A stretch of 64,000 nt of DNA from Campylobacter blaseri (GTDB taxonomy: Bacteria > Campylobacterota > Campylobacteria > Campylobacterales > Campylobacteraceae). The translations under genes were made by a program, and so were the position numbers. Below the pieces are notes generated by a model, which made no database searches, had not been told where the DNA came from, and saw only the letters and a program-made list of their open reading frames with translations. The DNA lies in NCBI RefSeq assembly GCF_013201895.1, contig NZ_CP053841.1:496001-560000 (forward strand), written 5' to 3'. Positions within the stretch are counted from its first letter, which is position 1. Every line of letters begins with the position of its first letter. Below are positions 38,867 to 47,285 of this stretch, one piece after another.

Positions 38867-38989
38867 ATGAACAATATTTTATCTCGTTTATTTGCTAATT
38901 ATATTTTGCCTATAAACGAATATACTTTAAAAACTCCAGAAGTTACTGCTGGATATTGTTGTAGCAATAATACTTACTACCTTAAATAG
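38867..38989 (+). CDS. candidate 40-residue cysteine leader peptide of the cystine transporter
   Basis: A 40-codon frame with ATG 38867 and an AAAGG site 6 bp upstream. The product starts MNNILSRLFANYI and ends YCCSNNTYYLK. Two tandem Cys codons (TGT TGT, 38957-38962) are codons 31 and 32, eight codons before the TAG. The next gene, 109 bp on, is a cystine/amino-acid symporter. Tandem codons for the regulated amino acid in a short ORF upstream of its transport gene are the mark of attenuation leaders (known for Trp, His, Leu, and Cys-rich leaders in mycobacteria). No domain or export signal is seen. It could instead be a small toxin or membrane peptide; only the coding signals are seen directly. 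Confidence 0.6.
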   Translation: MNNILSRLFANYILPINEYTLKTPEVTAGYCCSNNTYYLK

Positions 38990-39050
38990 GTCTATACATT
39001 TTTTATTATTTTTATAAGTTGTAAATTTATATTTTAGAAATTTACTCGTA
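38954..39050 (+). promoter_or_regulatory. putative attenuator region (competing RNA pairings)
   Basis: Hairpin A, GTAAATTT (39021-39028) with AAATTTAC (39038-39045), is followed by TCGTATTTTT and could end transcription. TTACTACCTTA (38974-38984, just past the Cys codons) can pair instead with TAAGTTGTAA (39015-39024), apart from one bulged base and one mismatch, and this blocks hairpin A. A ribosome stalled at the Cys codons would leave 38974-38984 free. Stems are AT-rich and weak. Confidence 0.4.
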
Positions 39051-39098
39051 TTTTTATGGCGATATATTTTGTCATTGTTTTATTTTTAAGGATTTAAT

Positions 39099-40430
39099 AT
39101 GATTATTTTTAATTTAGTAGTTTTTGTTGCTTTGCTGTTTGTGCTATTTAAAATATTTCAAAGCACTAACAAATTGGGTTTAACTGTGTTTATTGGTTTA
39201 TTTTTGGGTCTTATTAGTGGTGCTTTAATGCAAAACTTTTATGATAAATCAATTATAAACCCTACATTGGATTGGATAAGTATAGTTGGTAGCGGATATG
39301 TTCGTTTGCTTCAAATGATTGTAATGCCGCTAGTTTTTATTTCTATTTTAGCAGCCATTACTAGATTGCACCAGACAAAATCATTAGGTAAAGTTAGTTT
39401 TAGTGTTTTAACTACTTTGCTCATTACTACGGCTATTGCTGCTACTATAGGTATTATGATGGCTTATATGTTTGATTTATCAGCAGAGGGCTTAGTTGCT
39501 GGAGAAAGAGAATTAGCTGCACAACTTAGTGTAAATGGTAGAGCTGAAAAGATAAGCGGTTTAACAATACCTTCTATGCTTTTATCTTTCATACCAAAAA
39601 ATCCATTTGCAGAGCTTACAGGTGCTAGTTCTACATCTATAATTAGCACTGTTATTTTTTCAGCATTGCTTGGTATAGCTGCTTTAAGCTTAGCTAAACA
39701 AAATCAAGAATTTGGCGAAAGAATTGCTAGCGGGGTAGAGTTACTAAATCAATGGATAATACGCCTAGTTCGTTTTATAATTCGCTTAACGCCTTATGGT
39801 GTTTTTGCTTTAATGACAAAAATGGCGGCTGTGTCTGCTTGGTCTGATATAGTGAACTTAGGTAGCTTTATAATAGCTTCTTATTCGGCTATATTGTTAA
39901 TGTTTATCATTCATGGATTATTACTTTTAATCTTTAAAGTTAATCCATTTGATTATTATAAAAAAGTACTACCGGTTTTAAGTTTTGCATTTAGCTCTCG
40001 TTCAAGTGCTGCATCTATACCTTTAAATATAGAAACGCAAATAGATAAACTCAGAAATGATAGCGTTATAGCTAATTTTGCCGCAACATTTGGTGCAACT
40101 ATAGGACAAAATGGTTGTGCTGGGATTTATCCTGCAATGCTAGCGGTTATGGTAGCACCAACAGTAGGTATAGATCCTTTTAGTGTTCAATATATTCTTA
40201 GTCTTATTTTGATTGTTACTATTTCATCATTTGGTATAGCAGGTGTTGGTGGTGGTGCTACATTTGCTGCTATTGTTGTATTGTCTGCTTTAAATTTACC
40301 ACTTGCTTTGGTTGGCTTGCTAATATCTATTGAACCTTTAATAGATATGGGAAGAACAGCTTTAAATGTCAATGGTGCTATGGTTGCAGGCACTTTGAGT
40401 GATAGAATTTTAAATAAAAAACAAAACTAA
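39099..40430 (+). CDS. cystine/dicarboxylate-type sodium symporter (TcyP-like)
   Basis: A 443-residue inner-membrane transporter of the DAACS (dicarboxylate/amino acid:cation symporter) family. It has about eight helices and two re-entrant loops; the SSRSSAASIPLNIE loop (about residues 303-316) and the late GRTALNVNGAMVAGTLSD segment (about 412-429) are conserved binding regions. The N-terminal helix and the long GISGALMQ stretch (here GLISGALMQNF) fit the L-cystine TcyP branch more than glutamate/aspartate carriers. AAGGA precedes ATG 39099. It is preceded by the Cys-Cys leader ORF, which supports a cysteine-related substrate, and is followed by its own terminator. Confidence 0.84.
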   Translation: MIIFNLVVFVALLFVLFKIFQSTNKLGLTVFIGLFLGLISGALMQNFYDKSIINPTLDWISIVGSGYVRLLQMIVMPLVFISILAAITRLHQTKSLGKVSFSVLTTLLITTAIAATIGIMMAYMFDLSAEGLVAGERELAAQLSVNGRAEKISGLTIPSMLLSFIPKNPFAELTGASSTSIISTVIFSALLGIAALSLAKQNQEFGERIASGVELLNQWIIRLVRFIIRLTPYGVFALMTKMAAVSAWSDIVNLGSFIIASYSAILLMFIIHGLLLLIFKVNPFDYYKKVLPVLSFAFSSRSSAASIPLNIETQIDKLRNDSVIANFAATFGATIGQNGCAGIYPAMLAVMVAPTVGIDPFSVQYILSLILIVTISSFGIAGVGGGATFAAIVVLSALNLPLALVGLLISIEPLIDMGRTALNVNGAMVAGTLSDRILNKKQN

Positions 40431-40734
40431 ATTATAAAAACAGATACACGATGAGCTAATAAAAAACTTATCGTGTATTTTATAATTTAAAAAGCATATT
40501 TTTTATAGCAAAAAAATACAATTAAAATTTTTTTACTATAATTATTATAATATTTTTTGTATCTCTTTAAAAAATAAAGATAAAACAATATAATTTAGTT
40601 AATATAGTACTTATGATAGAGGTATGAATATAAAATTTTAATAATGTCTAGTATAAAAAATTAAAAAATCAGAATTTAAGCAATATTTTTATTTGAAATT
40701 TGATAAAATAAATATATAAAAAAAGTAGTAAAAG
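40431..40734. other. gap upstream of the methyltransferase gene
   Basis: 304 bp without a gene. It starts with the terminator at 40444 and then is nearly all A/T runs. A GATAAAAT box at about 40700-40708 could be the promoter for the methyltransferase. No C-box-like dyad was found on this side. Confidence 0.45.
40444..40480 (+). terminator. terminator of the symporter gene
   Basis: ATACACGATGAG (40444-40455) pairs with CTTATCGTGTAT (40467-40478), with one G-T pair, then TTT. Confidence 0.8.
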
Positions 40735-41805
40735 ATGAAAAAAATAAATGTAATAGATTTATTTAGTGGTGTAGGTGGTTTAAGTTATGGATTTTCTATA
40801 GATAGTAATTTTAGTATTTTGCTAGCAAATGAGATAGAACCAAATACAGCCAAGTCATACTCATTAAACCATCCTGGTGTAGTAATGTTGAATAAAGATA
40901 TAAAAGAAATTGACAAGATGGAATTACTTTGTCACTTAAATAATAAAAATGTTGACATAATAATTGGTGGACCTCCTTGTCAAAGCTATTCTACCCTAGG
41001 TAAAAGACAGATGGATAGTAGGGCTAATTTATTCACGGAATATTGTAGAATACTTAGTATATTAAAGCCTAAAATTTTTATTTTTGAAAATGTTAAAGGT
41101 TTGCTTAGTATGCAAAATGGAAAGTTGATTTTAAAAATAAAAAATGAATTTGAAAAACTAGGATATGATGTAAAATACCAAATTTTAAATGCTTTGAAAT
41201 ATGGTGTTCCGCAAGATAGAGAGAGAGTAATAATTGTAGGAACTTTTGAAAAAAATACTTTTGAATTTCCACAGGCAACCTATGGCGAGGGATTAAAACC
41301 TTATATAACAGTTAATGAAGCTATAGGAGATTTGGATTATTTAGAGTCAGGTGGTAGTTCTAATAAATATTTAAAGGAAGCTGACAACGATTTTTTAAAA
41401 TTTGTAAGAAAAGCTAAATATTCTTTAACTGAACACAAAGCTCCAAAAAATAATTTACATTTAATAAAAATTATGAAAACTTTAAAAGATGGTGAAACTA
41501 AAGATATGTTGCCTGAAAACATTAGACCAAAAAGCGGATACGGAAACACATATGCTAAATTATGGTGGAACAGACCAAGCACGACAATTACAAGAAACTT
41601 TGCATGTCCTTCATCTTCAAGATGTATTCACCCTAGGGATTCAAGAGCTATGAGTATAAGAGAGGGGGCTAGATTGCAGAGTTTTCCAGATGACTATCAA
41701 TTTTATGGTTCAGATAGTATAAAAAGATTACAGATAGGAAATGCAGTCCCTCCACTGTTGTCAATTGCAATATCAAATCAAGTTAAAAAATATTTTAAAA
41801 ATTAG
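40735..41805 (+). CDS. type II DNA (cytosine-5) methyltransferase
   Basis: The modification enzyme of an R-M system; it puts a methyl group on C5 of cytosine at an unknown site. The 356 residues show the m5C motifs in order: I, DLFSGVGGLSYGF (8-20); IV, GGPPCQSYS with catalytic Cys82; VI, ENVKGL (118-123); VIII, QDRERVIIVG (160-169); then a target-recognition stretch; IX, RPSTTITRNF; X, QIGNAVPPLL near the C-terminus. The recognition region is short, which points to a simple target. It lies tail-to-tail with the nuclease gene, overlapping it by 4 bp. AAAAG upstream of the ATG is a weak ribosome site. Confidence 0.92.
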   Translation: MKKINVIDLFSGVGGLSYGFSIDSNFSILLANEIEPNTAKSYSLNHPGVVMLNKDIKEIDKMELLCHLNNKNVDIIIGGPPCQSYSTLGKRQMDSRANLFTEYCRILSILKPKIFIFENVKGLLSMQNGKLILKIKNEFEKLGYDVKYQILNALKYGVPQDRERVIIVGTFEKNTFEFPQATYGEGLKPYITVNEAIGDLDYLESGGSSNKYLKEADNDFLKFVRKAKYSLTEHKAPKNNLHLIKIMKTLKDGETKDMLPENIRPKSGYGNTYAKLWWNRPSTTITRNFACPSSSRCIHPRDSRAMSIREGARLQSFPDDYQFYGSDSIKRLQIGNAVPPLLSIAISNQVKKYFKN

Positions 41806-42650
41806 GAGTAAATTTTTAAAATCTCTTTTAGTTGATGATGGAATTGTAGGCTGTTTTTATGCCACTGCACAAATCCAAAAGGTAAAGTTATAGTGGATCC
41901 GTTCTTGCTACTATAATTTATATCATTATTTTTTTTATTACAACATAAGGCTAAGGTTTTTATATCAAAGATATAATCCATATCTTGTAGATTGTCTGAT
42001 TTAATTAAATTTTTATACCATATATATTTTGAATGCTCTTTAGTTTCTTTTGAAAGTCCATATGAAAAACAAAATAAAGTAATTTCAAATATATTATCTT
42101 TAAACCAGGCTATCAAGGCATCATGTATATTTTGATTATATGATTTTAGAGTTTCAGAATGAAGTCTATTGTGATTTAATTCATGTTGTTTTATGTTGTA
42201 TGGATATGGGCTATTTTCATTTATAATACCATATAGATCCCTATCATTTTTCCCACTCCAGAATAAGTTTATTCCTATTTTTACATTATTGGGAATTATT
42301 TTATTAAATATTTTTTCAAAACCGTTTATAAAATTATTTTTTGTTATGAGATAAACTTGTCCAGCATCGGATTTTTTTAAAGAAATATTAATAATCATAT
42401 CGTTGCTTAAATATAATTTTAAATCCGTTTTGGAATATGCTTTTCCTCCAAGTATTGTTTCAACTTGCTTTTCATTTAAACCATTAACAACATTTTTGCG
42501 TAGATAGATATTTTTATCAAAACCAAGTTTCATTAAAATTTGTTCTTGGTATGATATATTGTTTAACAACAAGTCAGACACTAAATTTTCGTTTTTGTGC
42601 CCACTATTTTTCGCATGAGACCAACCTTGAGATTTATTTCTTCTCATCAT
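41802..42650 (-). CDS. putative type II restriction endonuclease
   Basis: A 282-residue protein with no standard name but a nuclease-like core: Asp76 in KTDLKLYL, then INISLKK (Ser90-x-Lys92) fits a PD-(D/E)xK arrangement, followed by the QVYLI strand. Position is the strongest clue: it sits between a DNA methyltransferase (overlapping tails) and a controller gene (17-bp overlap upstream). Start could be ATG 42650 or, better spaced from GAGGA, ATG 42647. It should cut the same sequence that the methyltransferase protects. The target is unknown, and the catalytic assignment is by pattern only. Confidence 0.7.
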   Translation of the reverse strand: MMRRNKSQGWSHAKNSGHKNENLVSDLLLNNISYQEQILMKLGFDKNIYLRKNVVNGLNEKQVETILGGKAYSKTDLKLYLSNDMIINISLKKSDAGQVYLITKNNFINGFEKIFNKIIPNNVKIGINLFWSGKNDRDLYGIINENSPYPYNIKQHELNHNRLHSETLKSYNQNIHDALIAWFKDNIFEITLFCFSYGLSKETKEHSKYIWYKNLIKSDNLQDMDYIFDIKTLALCCNKKNNDINYSSKNGSTITLPFGFVQWHKNSLQFHHQLKEILKIYS

Positions 42651-42879
42651 TTGTCCTCGCTTGTAAACAATTGCGTGGTTCTAGTAATTTATATGGTTCT
42701 AGTCCGAGAGCATTGGCTATTTTTTGAATGTTTTTTAAAGATATGTTTCGTTCACATCTTTCAACTGAACTAATATAAGTTCTATGCAAATTGCATAAAA
42801 ACGCTAATTGTTCTTGTGAAATACCAATTTTTTGTCTATAAAATTTTACATTCAAAGCAAAAATTTCAACTAAATTCAT
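42634..42879 (-). CDS. controller (C) protein of the R-M system, XRE family
   Basis: An 81-residue HTH protein typical of C proteins that time restriction-gene expression: ISQEQLAFLCNLHRT then YISSVERCERNISLKNIQK (about residues 18-52) match the C.AhdI/C.PvuII type. It lies upstream of the endonuclease, whose start overlaps its end by 17 bp, so they are one transcript. ATG 42879 is preferred over TTG 42891 because TTGGAG (42891-42886) is spaced 7 bp from it. The C-box lies directly upstream at 42917-42942. C proteins act as dimers that first activate and later repress their own promoter; here that is inferred. Confidence 0.82.
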   Translation of the reverse strand: MNLVEIFALNVKFYRQKIGISQEQLAFLCNLHRTYISSVERCERNISLKNIQKIANALGLEPYKLLEPRNCLQARTNDEKK

Positions 42880-42898
42880 TATAATCTCCAATTTTGTA

Positions 42899-42904
42899 AT
42901 TATA
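42899..42904 (-). promoter_or_regulatory. -10 box of the controller/endonuclease promoter
   Basis: TATAAT on the minus strand (reads ATTATA on plus), about 20 bp upstream of the controller ATG. The predicted transcript has a very short leader, as seen for many C-protein genes. The operator dyad lies just upstream of it. Confidence 0.55.
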
Positions 42905-42916
42905 ATAACTATGATA

Positions 42917-42942
42917 AAATAAGTCTACAGACTATAAGTTTC
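42917..42942. promoter_or_regulatory. C-box operator for the controller protein
   Basis: AGTCT-AC-AGACT (42922-42933) is a perfect dyad. On the minus strand the stretch reads ACTTATAGTC then TGTA then GACTTAT, matching the GACTTATAGTC-type half-sites known for C proteins of Esp1396I/AhdI type. Two dimer sites in tandem are likely. It lies about 13 bp upstream of the -10 box. Confidence 0.65.
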
Positions 42943-43010
42943 ATAATTATGAATGGGAATGGTATGATAATAATGGTTGATTGATTTTATGATATGAGAT
43001 CGATAAATTT

Positions 43011-43033
43011 TATCCTAGCTAAGAGCTAGGATA
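43011..43033. repeat. perfect inverted repeat between controller gene and glnA
   Basis: TATCCTAGCT (43011-43020) with AGCTAGGATA (43024-43033), loop AAG, 5 bp past the glnA stop. It may end glnA transcription, but no good T-run follows on the minus strand. Confidence 0.5.
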
Positions 43034-43038
43034 CCTGT

Positions 43039-44466
43039 TTAGCAAGAGTAGCAAGTTGCAAATTCAAATGGAGTAGGTCTAGCCTCATATGGCCAAACTT
43101 GAGTTTCAAATTTAAATCTTTGATATGTTTGGATAAAAATATCAGTCATAACGGGTTTTAAAAATTCATGCTCTCTAATTAAAGATTCTAAGGCACCTCT
43201 TAATGTATGAGGAAGTTGTTGGATACCTCGTTCGCGAATTTCATCTAAGTGTAGTTTAAATAGGTTTTCATCCATAGGACCAACTGGTTCATATTTATTT
43301 TTAATCCCATCTATTCCAGCTAAAAGTAAACTAGCAAAGGCTAGATAGGGGCAAGATGTCCCATCAGGAAATCTCATCTCAGCTCTAGTACTATGCTCAC
43401 TACCGCCATAAGGAATTCTAATAGCAGCTGAGCGGTTTTGTGATGAGTAGGTTAAAATGTTTGGTGCTTCAAAGCCAGGAATTAATCTTTTATAACTATT
43501 TGTGCTAGGGTTTGTAAATGCAGCTAAGGTTCTTGTATGTTTTAAAACTCCACCTATAAAATATCTAGCAGTATCGCTTAAATTTGCGTATGTGCCTTTT
43601 TTGTAAAATAGGTTTTTACCATCTTTCCAAATTGATTGATGTACATGCATTCCACTTCCATTATCTCCATAAAGTGGTTTAGGCATAAAAGTTGCAGTTT
43701 TACCATTTAAATGTGCTACCATTTTTACAACATATTTATAAATTTGAACATTATCAGCAGCTTCAACTAAGGTCGCATATTTTACACCAAGTTCGCCTTG
43801 TCCTTGTCCAACTTCATGGTGAGCAACATATGTTTCAAGTCCAACTTGTTCTAAAACTTGAAGCATTTCAGCTCTTAAATCCACCATACTATCAACAGGC
43901 TGAACAGGAAAGTATCCACCTTTTGTTCCAGGTCTATGGCCTGTATTGTAACCATCTTTATAGTCTGTTGCGCTGTTCCAAACACCTTCTTCGCTATCTA
44001 CATAATACATAGCATGGTTTATATCATCAACTATTTTAACATCATCAAATACAAAGAATTCATTCTCGGGTCCACAAAAACAAGTATCGCCTATGCCACT
44101 ATCTTTTAGGTATTGTTCTGTCTTTTTTGCGATAGAGCGAGGACATTTTTCATACATTTGTTCTTTATAAATATCGTAAATATCACAAATTACTATTACG
44201 GTTACATCTGCTGTAAAAGGATCTAAAAATGCAGTTGGAATATCTGGAATTAAAATCATATCTGATTTATGTATTGGTTGCCATGCATCAATGCTACTAC
44301 CATCAAAAGGAAGCCCTTTTTCAAAACCATCTGGCAACCTTTTGTAATTATATGCTACATGGTGCCAAACACCTTTTAAATCAGTAAATCTAAAATCTAC
44401 AAAAACAACTTCGTTTTCTTTGCAAAATTTATGAAACTCATCTATGTTATTAACAAACTTCCCCAT
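43039..44466 (-). CDS. glnA: glutamine synthetase, type I
   Basis: GlnA makes glutamine from glutamate, ammonia and ATP, the main ammonia-assimilation step. The dodecamer subunit of 475 residues has the metal/ammonia site residues in GPENEFFVF (132-140) and [13 protein letters not shown] (216-228), the ATP-binding GSGMHVHQS (270-278) and the [11 protein letters not shown] loop. The adenylylation site NLY of E. coli reads NLF here (Phe403), so covalent adenylylation at that position is impossible. Regulation must be by other means. The start is ATG 44466 with AAAGGAG. It is the only gene on the minus strand before the long translation operon. Confidence 0.96.
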   Translation of the reverse strand: MGKFVNNIDEFHKFCKENEVVFVDFRFTDLKGVWHHVAYNYKRLPDGFEKGLPFDGSSIDAWQPIHKSDMILIPDIPTAFLDPFTADVTVIVICDIYDIYKEQMYEKCPRSIAKKTEQYLKDSGIGDTCFCGPENEFFVFDDVKIVDDINHAMYYVDSEEGVWNSATDYKDGYNTGHRPGTKGGYFPVQPVDSMVDLRAEMLQVLEQVGLETYVAHHEVGQGQGELGVKYATLVEAADNVQIYKYVVKMVAHLNGKTATFMPKPLYGDNGSGMHVHQSIWKDGKNLFYKKGTYANLSDTARYFIGGVLKHTRTLAAFTNPSTNSYKRLIPGFEAPNILTYSSQNRSAAIRIPYGGSEHSTRAEMRFPDGTSCPYLAFASLLLAGIDGIKNKYEPVGPMDENLFKLHLDEIRERGIQQLPHTLRGALESLIREHEFLKPVMTDIFIQTYQRFKFETQVWPYEARPTPFEFATCYSC

Positions 44467-44610
44467 ATATATCTCCTTTTAATATCAAAAAAGTATTTTA
44501 TCATAATAGAGTTAAAAATAAATATAAAATTAAAATTATTTAGATAATATAACTTTCTTTAAACAAAATTAATATATAATGAAATACTATAATAATTTTA
44601 AGGAATGCAT

Positions 44611-45867
44611 TTGAAAAAACCAGAGCTTTTAGCACCAGCTGGAAATTTAACAAAACTTAAAATAGCTATAAATTATGGAGCAGACGCTGTATATGCAAGC
44701 GTTGGAGCTTTTTCTTTAAGACAGCGATCAGCAAAAGAATTTAGCAAAGATAGTTTTGAAGCAGGAGTTGATTATACTCACAAAAAAGGTAAGAAATTTT
44801 ATGCAACTATAAATGGGTTTCCTTTTAATGGTCAAATAGAAAACTTTAAAAAACATATTAAATTTCTAAGGGATTGTAAAGTTGATGCTTTTATACTAGC
44901 AACTCCGGGCGTTATGAGTTTAGCAAAAGAGATAGCACCAGAAATTGATGTTCATTTGTCAACTCAAGCAAATGTTATGAACTATTTAGATGCTAAAATT
45001 TATCATCAAATGGGTGCAAGTAGAATAGTTGCAGCAAGAGAGATGAATTTAAAAGATGCTATTAAGATAAAAGAATTAAACCCAAATTTGGAGTTAGAGA
45101 TTTTCGTACATGGTTCAATGTGTTTTGCATATAGTGGAAGATGTTTGGTTAGTGCTATTCAAAGCGGTAGATTTAGTAACCGAGGAAGTTGTGCTAATGA
45201 TTGTAGATTTAAGTATGAATTATATGCTAAAAATAGTGAAAATGGTGCTTTGTTTAGGCTAGATGAAGATGAAGAAGGCACTCATATAATGAATGCTAAG
45301 GATTTAAATTTATCAAAACATATTGAAAAGATAATGCAAACAAATGCCATAGATAGTTTTAAAATAGAGGGAAGAACAAAAAGCGAGTATTATGTAGCCT
45401 GTACAACAAGAGCCTATAGAATGGCTATTGATGATGCTATGAATGGTAAATTTGATACTAAAAAATATGATATAGAAATTAAAACTCTTAAAAATAGAGG
45501 ATTTACTGATGGATATTTAGTTCATAAACCTTATGAGAGAGATGATACCCAAAATTTAACTTCAAGTTTAGAAGAGGGCACCCATCAAGTTCATGCCATT
45601 AGTGAAGATGGTGAGGTGTTTAAGACAAAATTTAAAATTATAAAAGATGAACCTTATGAGATAATGTCGCCACTTAAGAGCGAAATTTTAAATATAGATA
45701 ATGAAATAGGTAAAATTTATAAAAAAGATGGCAAACATTTAGTTGAGTTTAAAAAACTTACTACTAAAACAGGTAAAGAATTTGAAGAAATTCATAGTGG
45801 AAATATTCATGAAATTTTGCTACCTGCTAGATTACCAATTTATAGTTTTTTAAGAAAAGAAATTTAA
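44611..45867 (+). CDS. U32 family protein (TrhP/YegQ-like, tRNA hydroxylation)
   Basis: A 418-residue U32-family protein. Such proteins (TrhP/YegQ) carry out prephenate-dependent hydroxylation of U34 in tRNA, although the family was first called peptidase. Seen are the N-terminal ELLAPAGNLTKLKIAINYGADAVY split over about 4-27 and the Cys-rich core VHGSMCFAYSGRCLVS with NRGSCANDCRF (about 170-200), likely metal or Fe-S binding. I use TTG 44611 (AAGGA at 44600-44604, 6-bp spacing) rather than ATG 44605, which touches the site. It begins the long operon with purE 11 bp downstream. Confidence 0.86.
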   Translation: MKKPELLAPAGNLTKLKIAINYGADAVYASVGAFSLRQRSAKEFSKDSFEAGVDYTHKKGKKFYATINGFPFNGQIENFKKHIKFLRDCKVDAFILATPGVMSLAKEIAPEIDVHLSTQANVMNYLDAKIYHQMGASRIVAAREMNLKDAIKIKELNPNLELEIFVHGSMCFAYSGRCLVSAIQSGRFSNRGSCANDCRFKYELYAKNSENGALFRLDEDEEGTHIMNAKDLNLSKHIEKIMQTNAIDSFKIEGRTKSEYYVACTTRAYRMAIDDAMNGKFDTKKYDIEIKTLKNRGFTDGYLVHKPYERDDTQNLTSSLEEGTHQVHAISEDGEVFKTKFKIIKDEPYEIMSPLKSEILNIDNEIGKIYKKDGKHLVEFKKLTTKTGKEFEEIHSGNIHEILLPARLPIYSFLRKEI

Positions 45868-45878
45868 GGAGAAGAAAT

Positions 45879-46385
45879 ATGAAAGAAAAAACTTTTGTAT
45901 CAATTATAATGGGAAGTAAAAGTGATTATGATGTAGTTTGTGAAGCTTTAAAAGTTTTAGAAAAATTTGGAATAGAGCATGAGATTATAGTTAGTTCAGC
46001 GCATAGAAGTCCTGAAAGAACTATAAAATATGTAAAAGCAGCAGAAGAAAAAGGTGCTGAGGTATTTATCTGTGCAGCTGGTATGGCAGCTCATTTAGCA
46101 GGAGTTGTAGCATCTCAAACTATAAAGCCAGTTTTAGGAATTCCTATTGGCGGAGGAGCTTTAAATGGTGTTGATGCACTTTATTCAACTGTTCAAATGC
46201 CAGGAGGTATGCCTGTTGGAACTTTAGCAATTGGAAAAGCAGGTGCAAAAAATGCTGCGTATTTAGCGGCTCAAATTTTAGCTTTAAAAGATGATAGATT
46301 AAATGCTATTTTAAAAGAGGACAAAATTAAGATGGCTAAAAAAGTAGAAGAAGACTCAGCAGAGATAGAAAAACTACTTAAATAG
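45879..46385 (+). CDS. purE: 5-(carboxyamino)imidazole ribonucleotide mutase (class I PurE)
   Basis: PurE moves the carboxylate of N5-CAIR to C4 in purine synthesis. The 168 residues are of class I size. Motifs: IIMGSKSDYDVV (9-20), the catalytic SAHRSPERT (44-52), AGMAAHLAGVVAS (68-80) and the conserved VQMPGGMPVGT. It pairs functionally with purK, which is not in this window, and with purD at 2159. AAGGAG sits upstream of the ATG. It is 11 bp after the U32 gene and 33 bp before glyQ. Confidence 0.97.
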   Translation: MKEKTFVSIIMGSKSDYDVVCEALKVLEKFGIEHEIIVSSAHRSPERTIKYVKAAEEKGAEVFICAAGMAAHLAGVVASQTIKPVLGIPIGGGALNGVDALYSTVQMPGGMPVGTLAIGKAGAKNAAYLAAQILALKDDRLNAILKEDKIKMAKKVEEDSAEIEKLLK

Positions 46386-46418
46386 ATTAATTATTTATAA
46401 TAAAAACAGAGGTAAAAA

Positions 46419-47285
46419 ATGACATTTTCGCGTATAATTTTAACGCTTCAAGAATATTGGAGCAAACAAGGGTGTATAGTAGTTCAGCCTTATGATATGC
46501 CAGCTGGGGCTGGAACTTACCATAATGCTACATTTTTAAGATCATTAGGCAATGATCCTTGGAGAGCTGCGTATGTTGCACCATCAAGAAGACCAACTGA
46601 TGGAAGATATGGAGAAAACCCGAACAGATTAGGGGCTTATTATCAATTTCAAGTGATTTTAAAACCAAGTCCTAGCAATATCCAAGAGCTATATTTAAAA
46701 AGTTTGGAAATTTTAGGACTTGATTTAAATAAGCATGATATTAGGTTCGTAGAAGATAATTGGGAAAGCCCAACTCTTGGTGCATGGGGACTTGGCTGGG
46801 AAGTTTGGCTTGATGGTATGGAAGTTACTCAATTTACATATTTTCAACAAGTTGGCGGTATAACTTGTGAGCTAATTAGCGGTGAGATAACTTACGGCTT
46901 AGAAAGACTTGCTATGTATCTTCAAGGTGTTGATAATGTTTATGATATAGTTTGGGATGACAAAGATGGAAAAATCATAACATATGGCGATGTTCATAAA
47001 AGAGGCGAATATGAGTTTTCAAAATACAACTTTGAGATAGCTGATGTGGATATGCTTTTTAACCAATTTGATAATGCTTGCAAAGAGTGCAAGCATGTAT
47101 TGGAGCATGGTTTGGCACTACCTGCTTATGATTATTGTATGCTAGCTGCTCATACTTTTAATGTTTTAGATGCAAGAGGGGCAATTAGTGTAACTCAAAG
47201 GCAAGATTATATTTTAAAAATTAGAGAGCTTGCAAAAGGGTGTGCACTAGCTTATATAAAAAAGGATGATAAAAGTGAAGATTAG
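46419..47285 (+). CDS. glyQ: glycine-tRNA ligase alpha subunit
   Basis: The alpha chain of the bacterial alpha2beta2 glycyl-tRNA synthetase holds the active site. The 288 residues are standard, with [16 protein letters not shown] (12-27), the class II signature in [24 protein letters not shown] (here in two parts about 48-70), [20 protein letters not shown] (in two parts) and the tail [15 protein letters not shown]. The beta chain (glyS) is not next to it, as in Campylobacter generally. The 3' end overlaps the next gene by 11 bp or more. Confidence 0.97.
   Translation: MTFSRIILTLQEYWSKQGCIVVQPYDMPAGAGTYHNATFLRSLGNDPWRAAYVAPSRRPTDGRYGENPNRLGAYYQFQVILKPSPSNIQELYLKSLEILGLDLNKHDIRFVEDNWESPTLGAWGLGWEVWLDGMEVTQFTYFQQVGGITCELISGEITYGLERLAMYLQGVDNVYDIVWDDKDGKIITYGDVHKRGEYEFSKYNFEIADVDMLFNQFDNACKECKHVLEHGLALPAYDYCMLAAHTFNVLDARGAISVTQRQDYILKIRELAKGCALAYIKKDDKSED

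Noticed and set aside
38867-38989. Lanthipeptide or other modified-peptide precursor
   Set aside because: No modification enzymes, exporter or immunity gene are nearby; the transporter context fits a leader peptide better.
40735-42891. R-M system as an integrated mobile element
   Set aside because: No integrase, transposase, tRNA target or direct repeats were seen at either side.
43011-43033. Standard rho-independent terminator of glnA
   Set aside because: The stem is perfect, but a T-run is missing on the minus strand; kept only as an inverted repeat.
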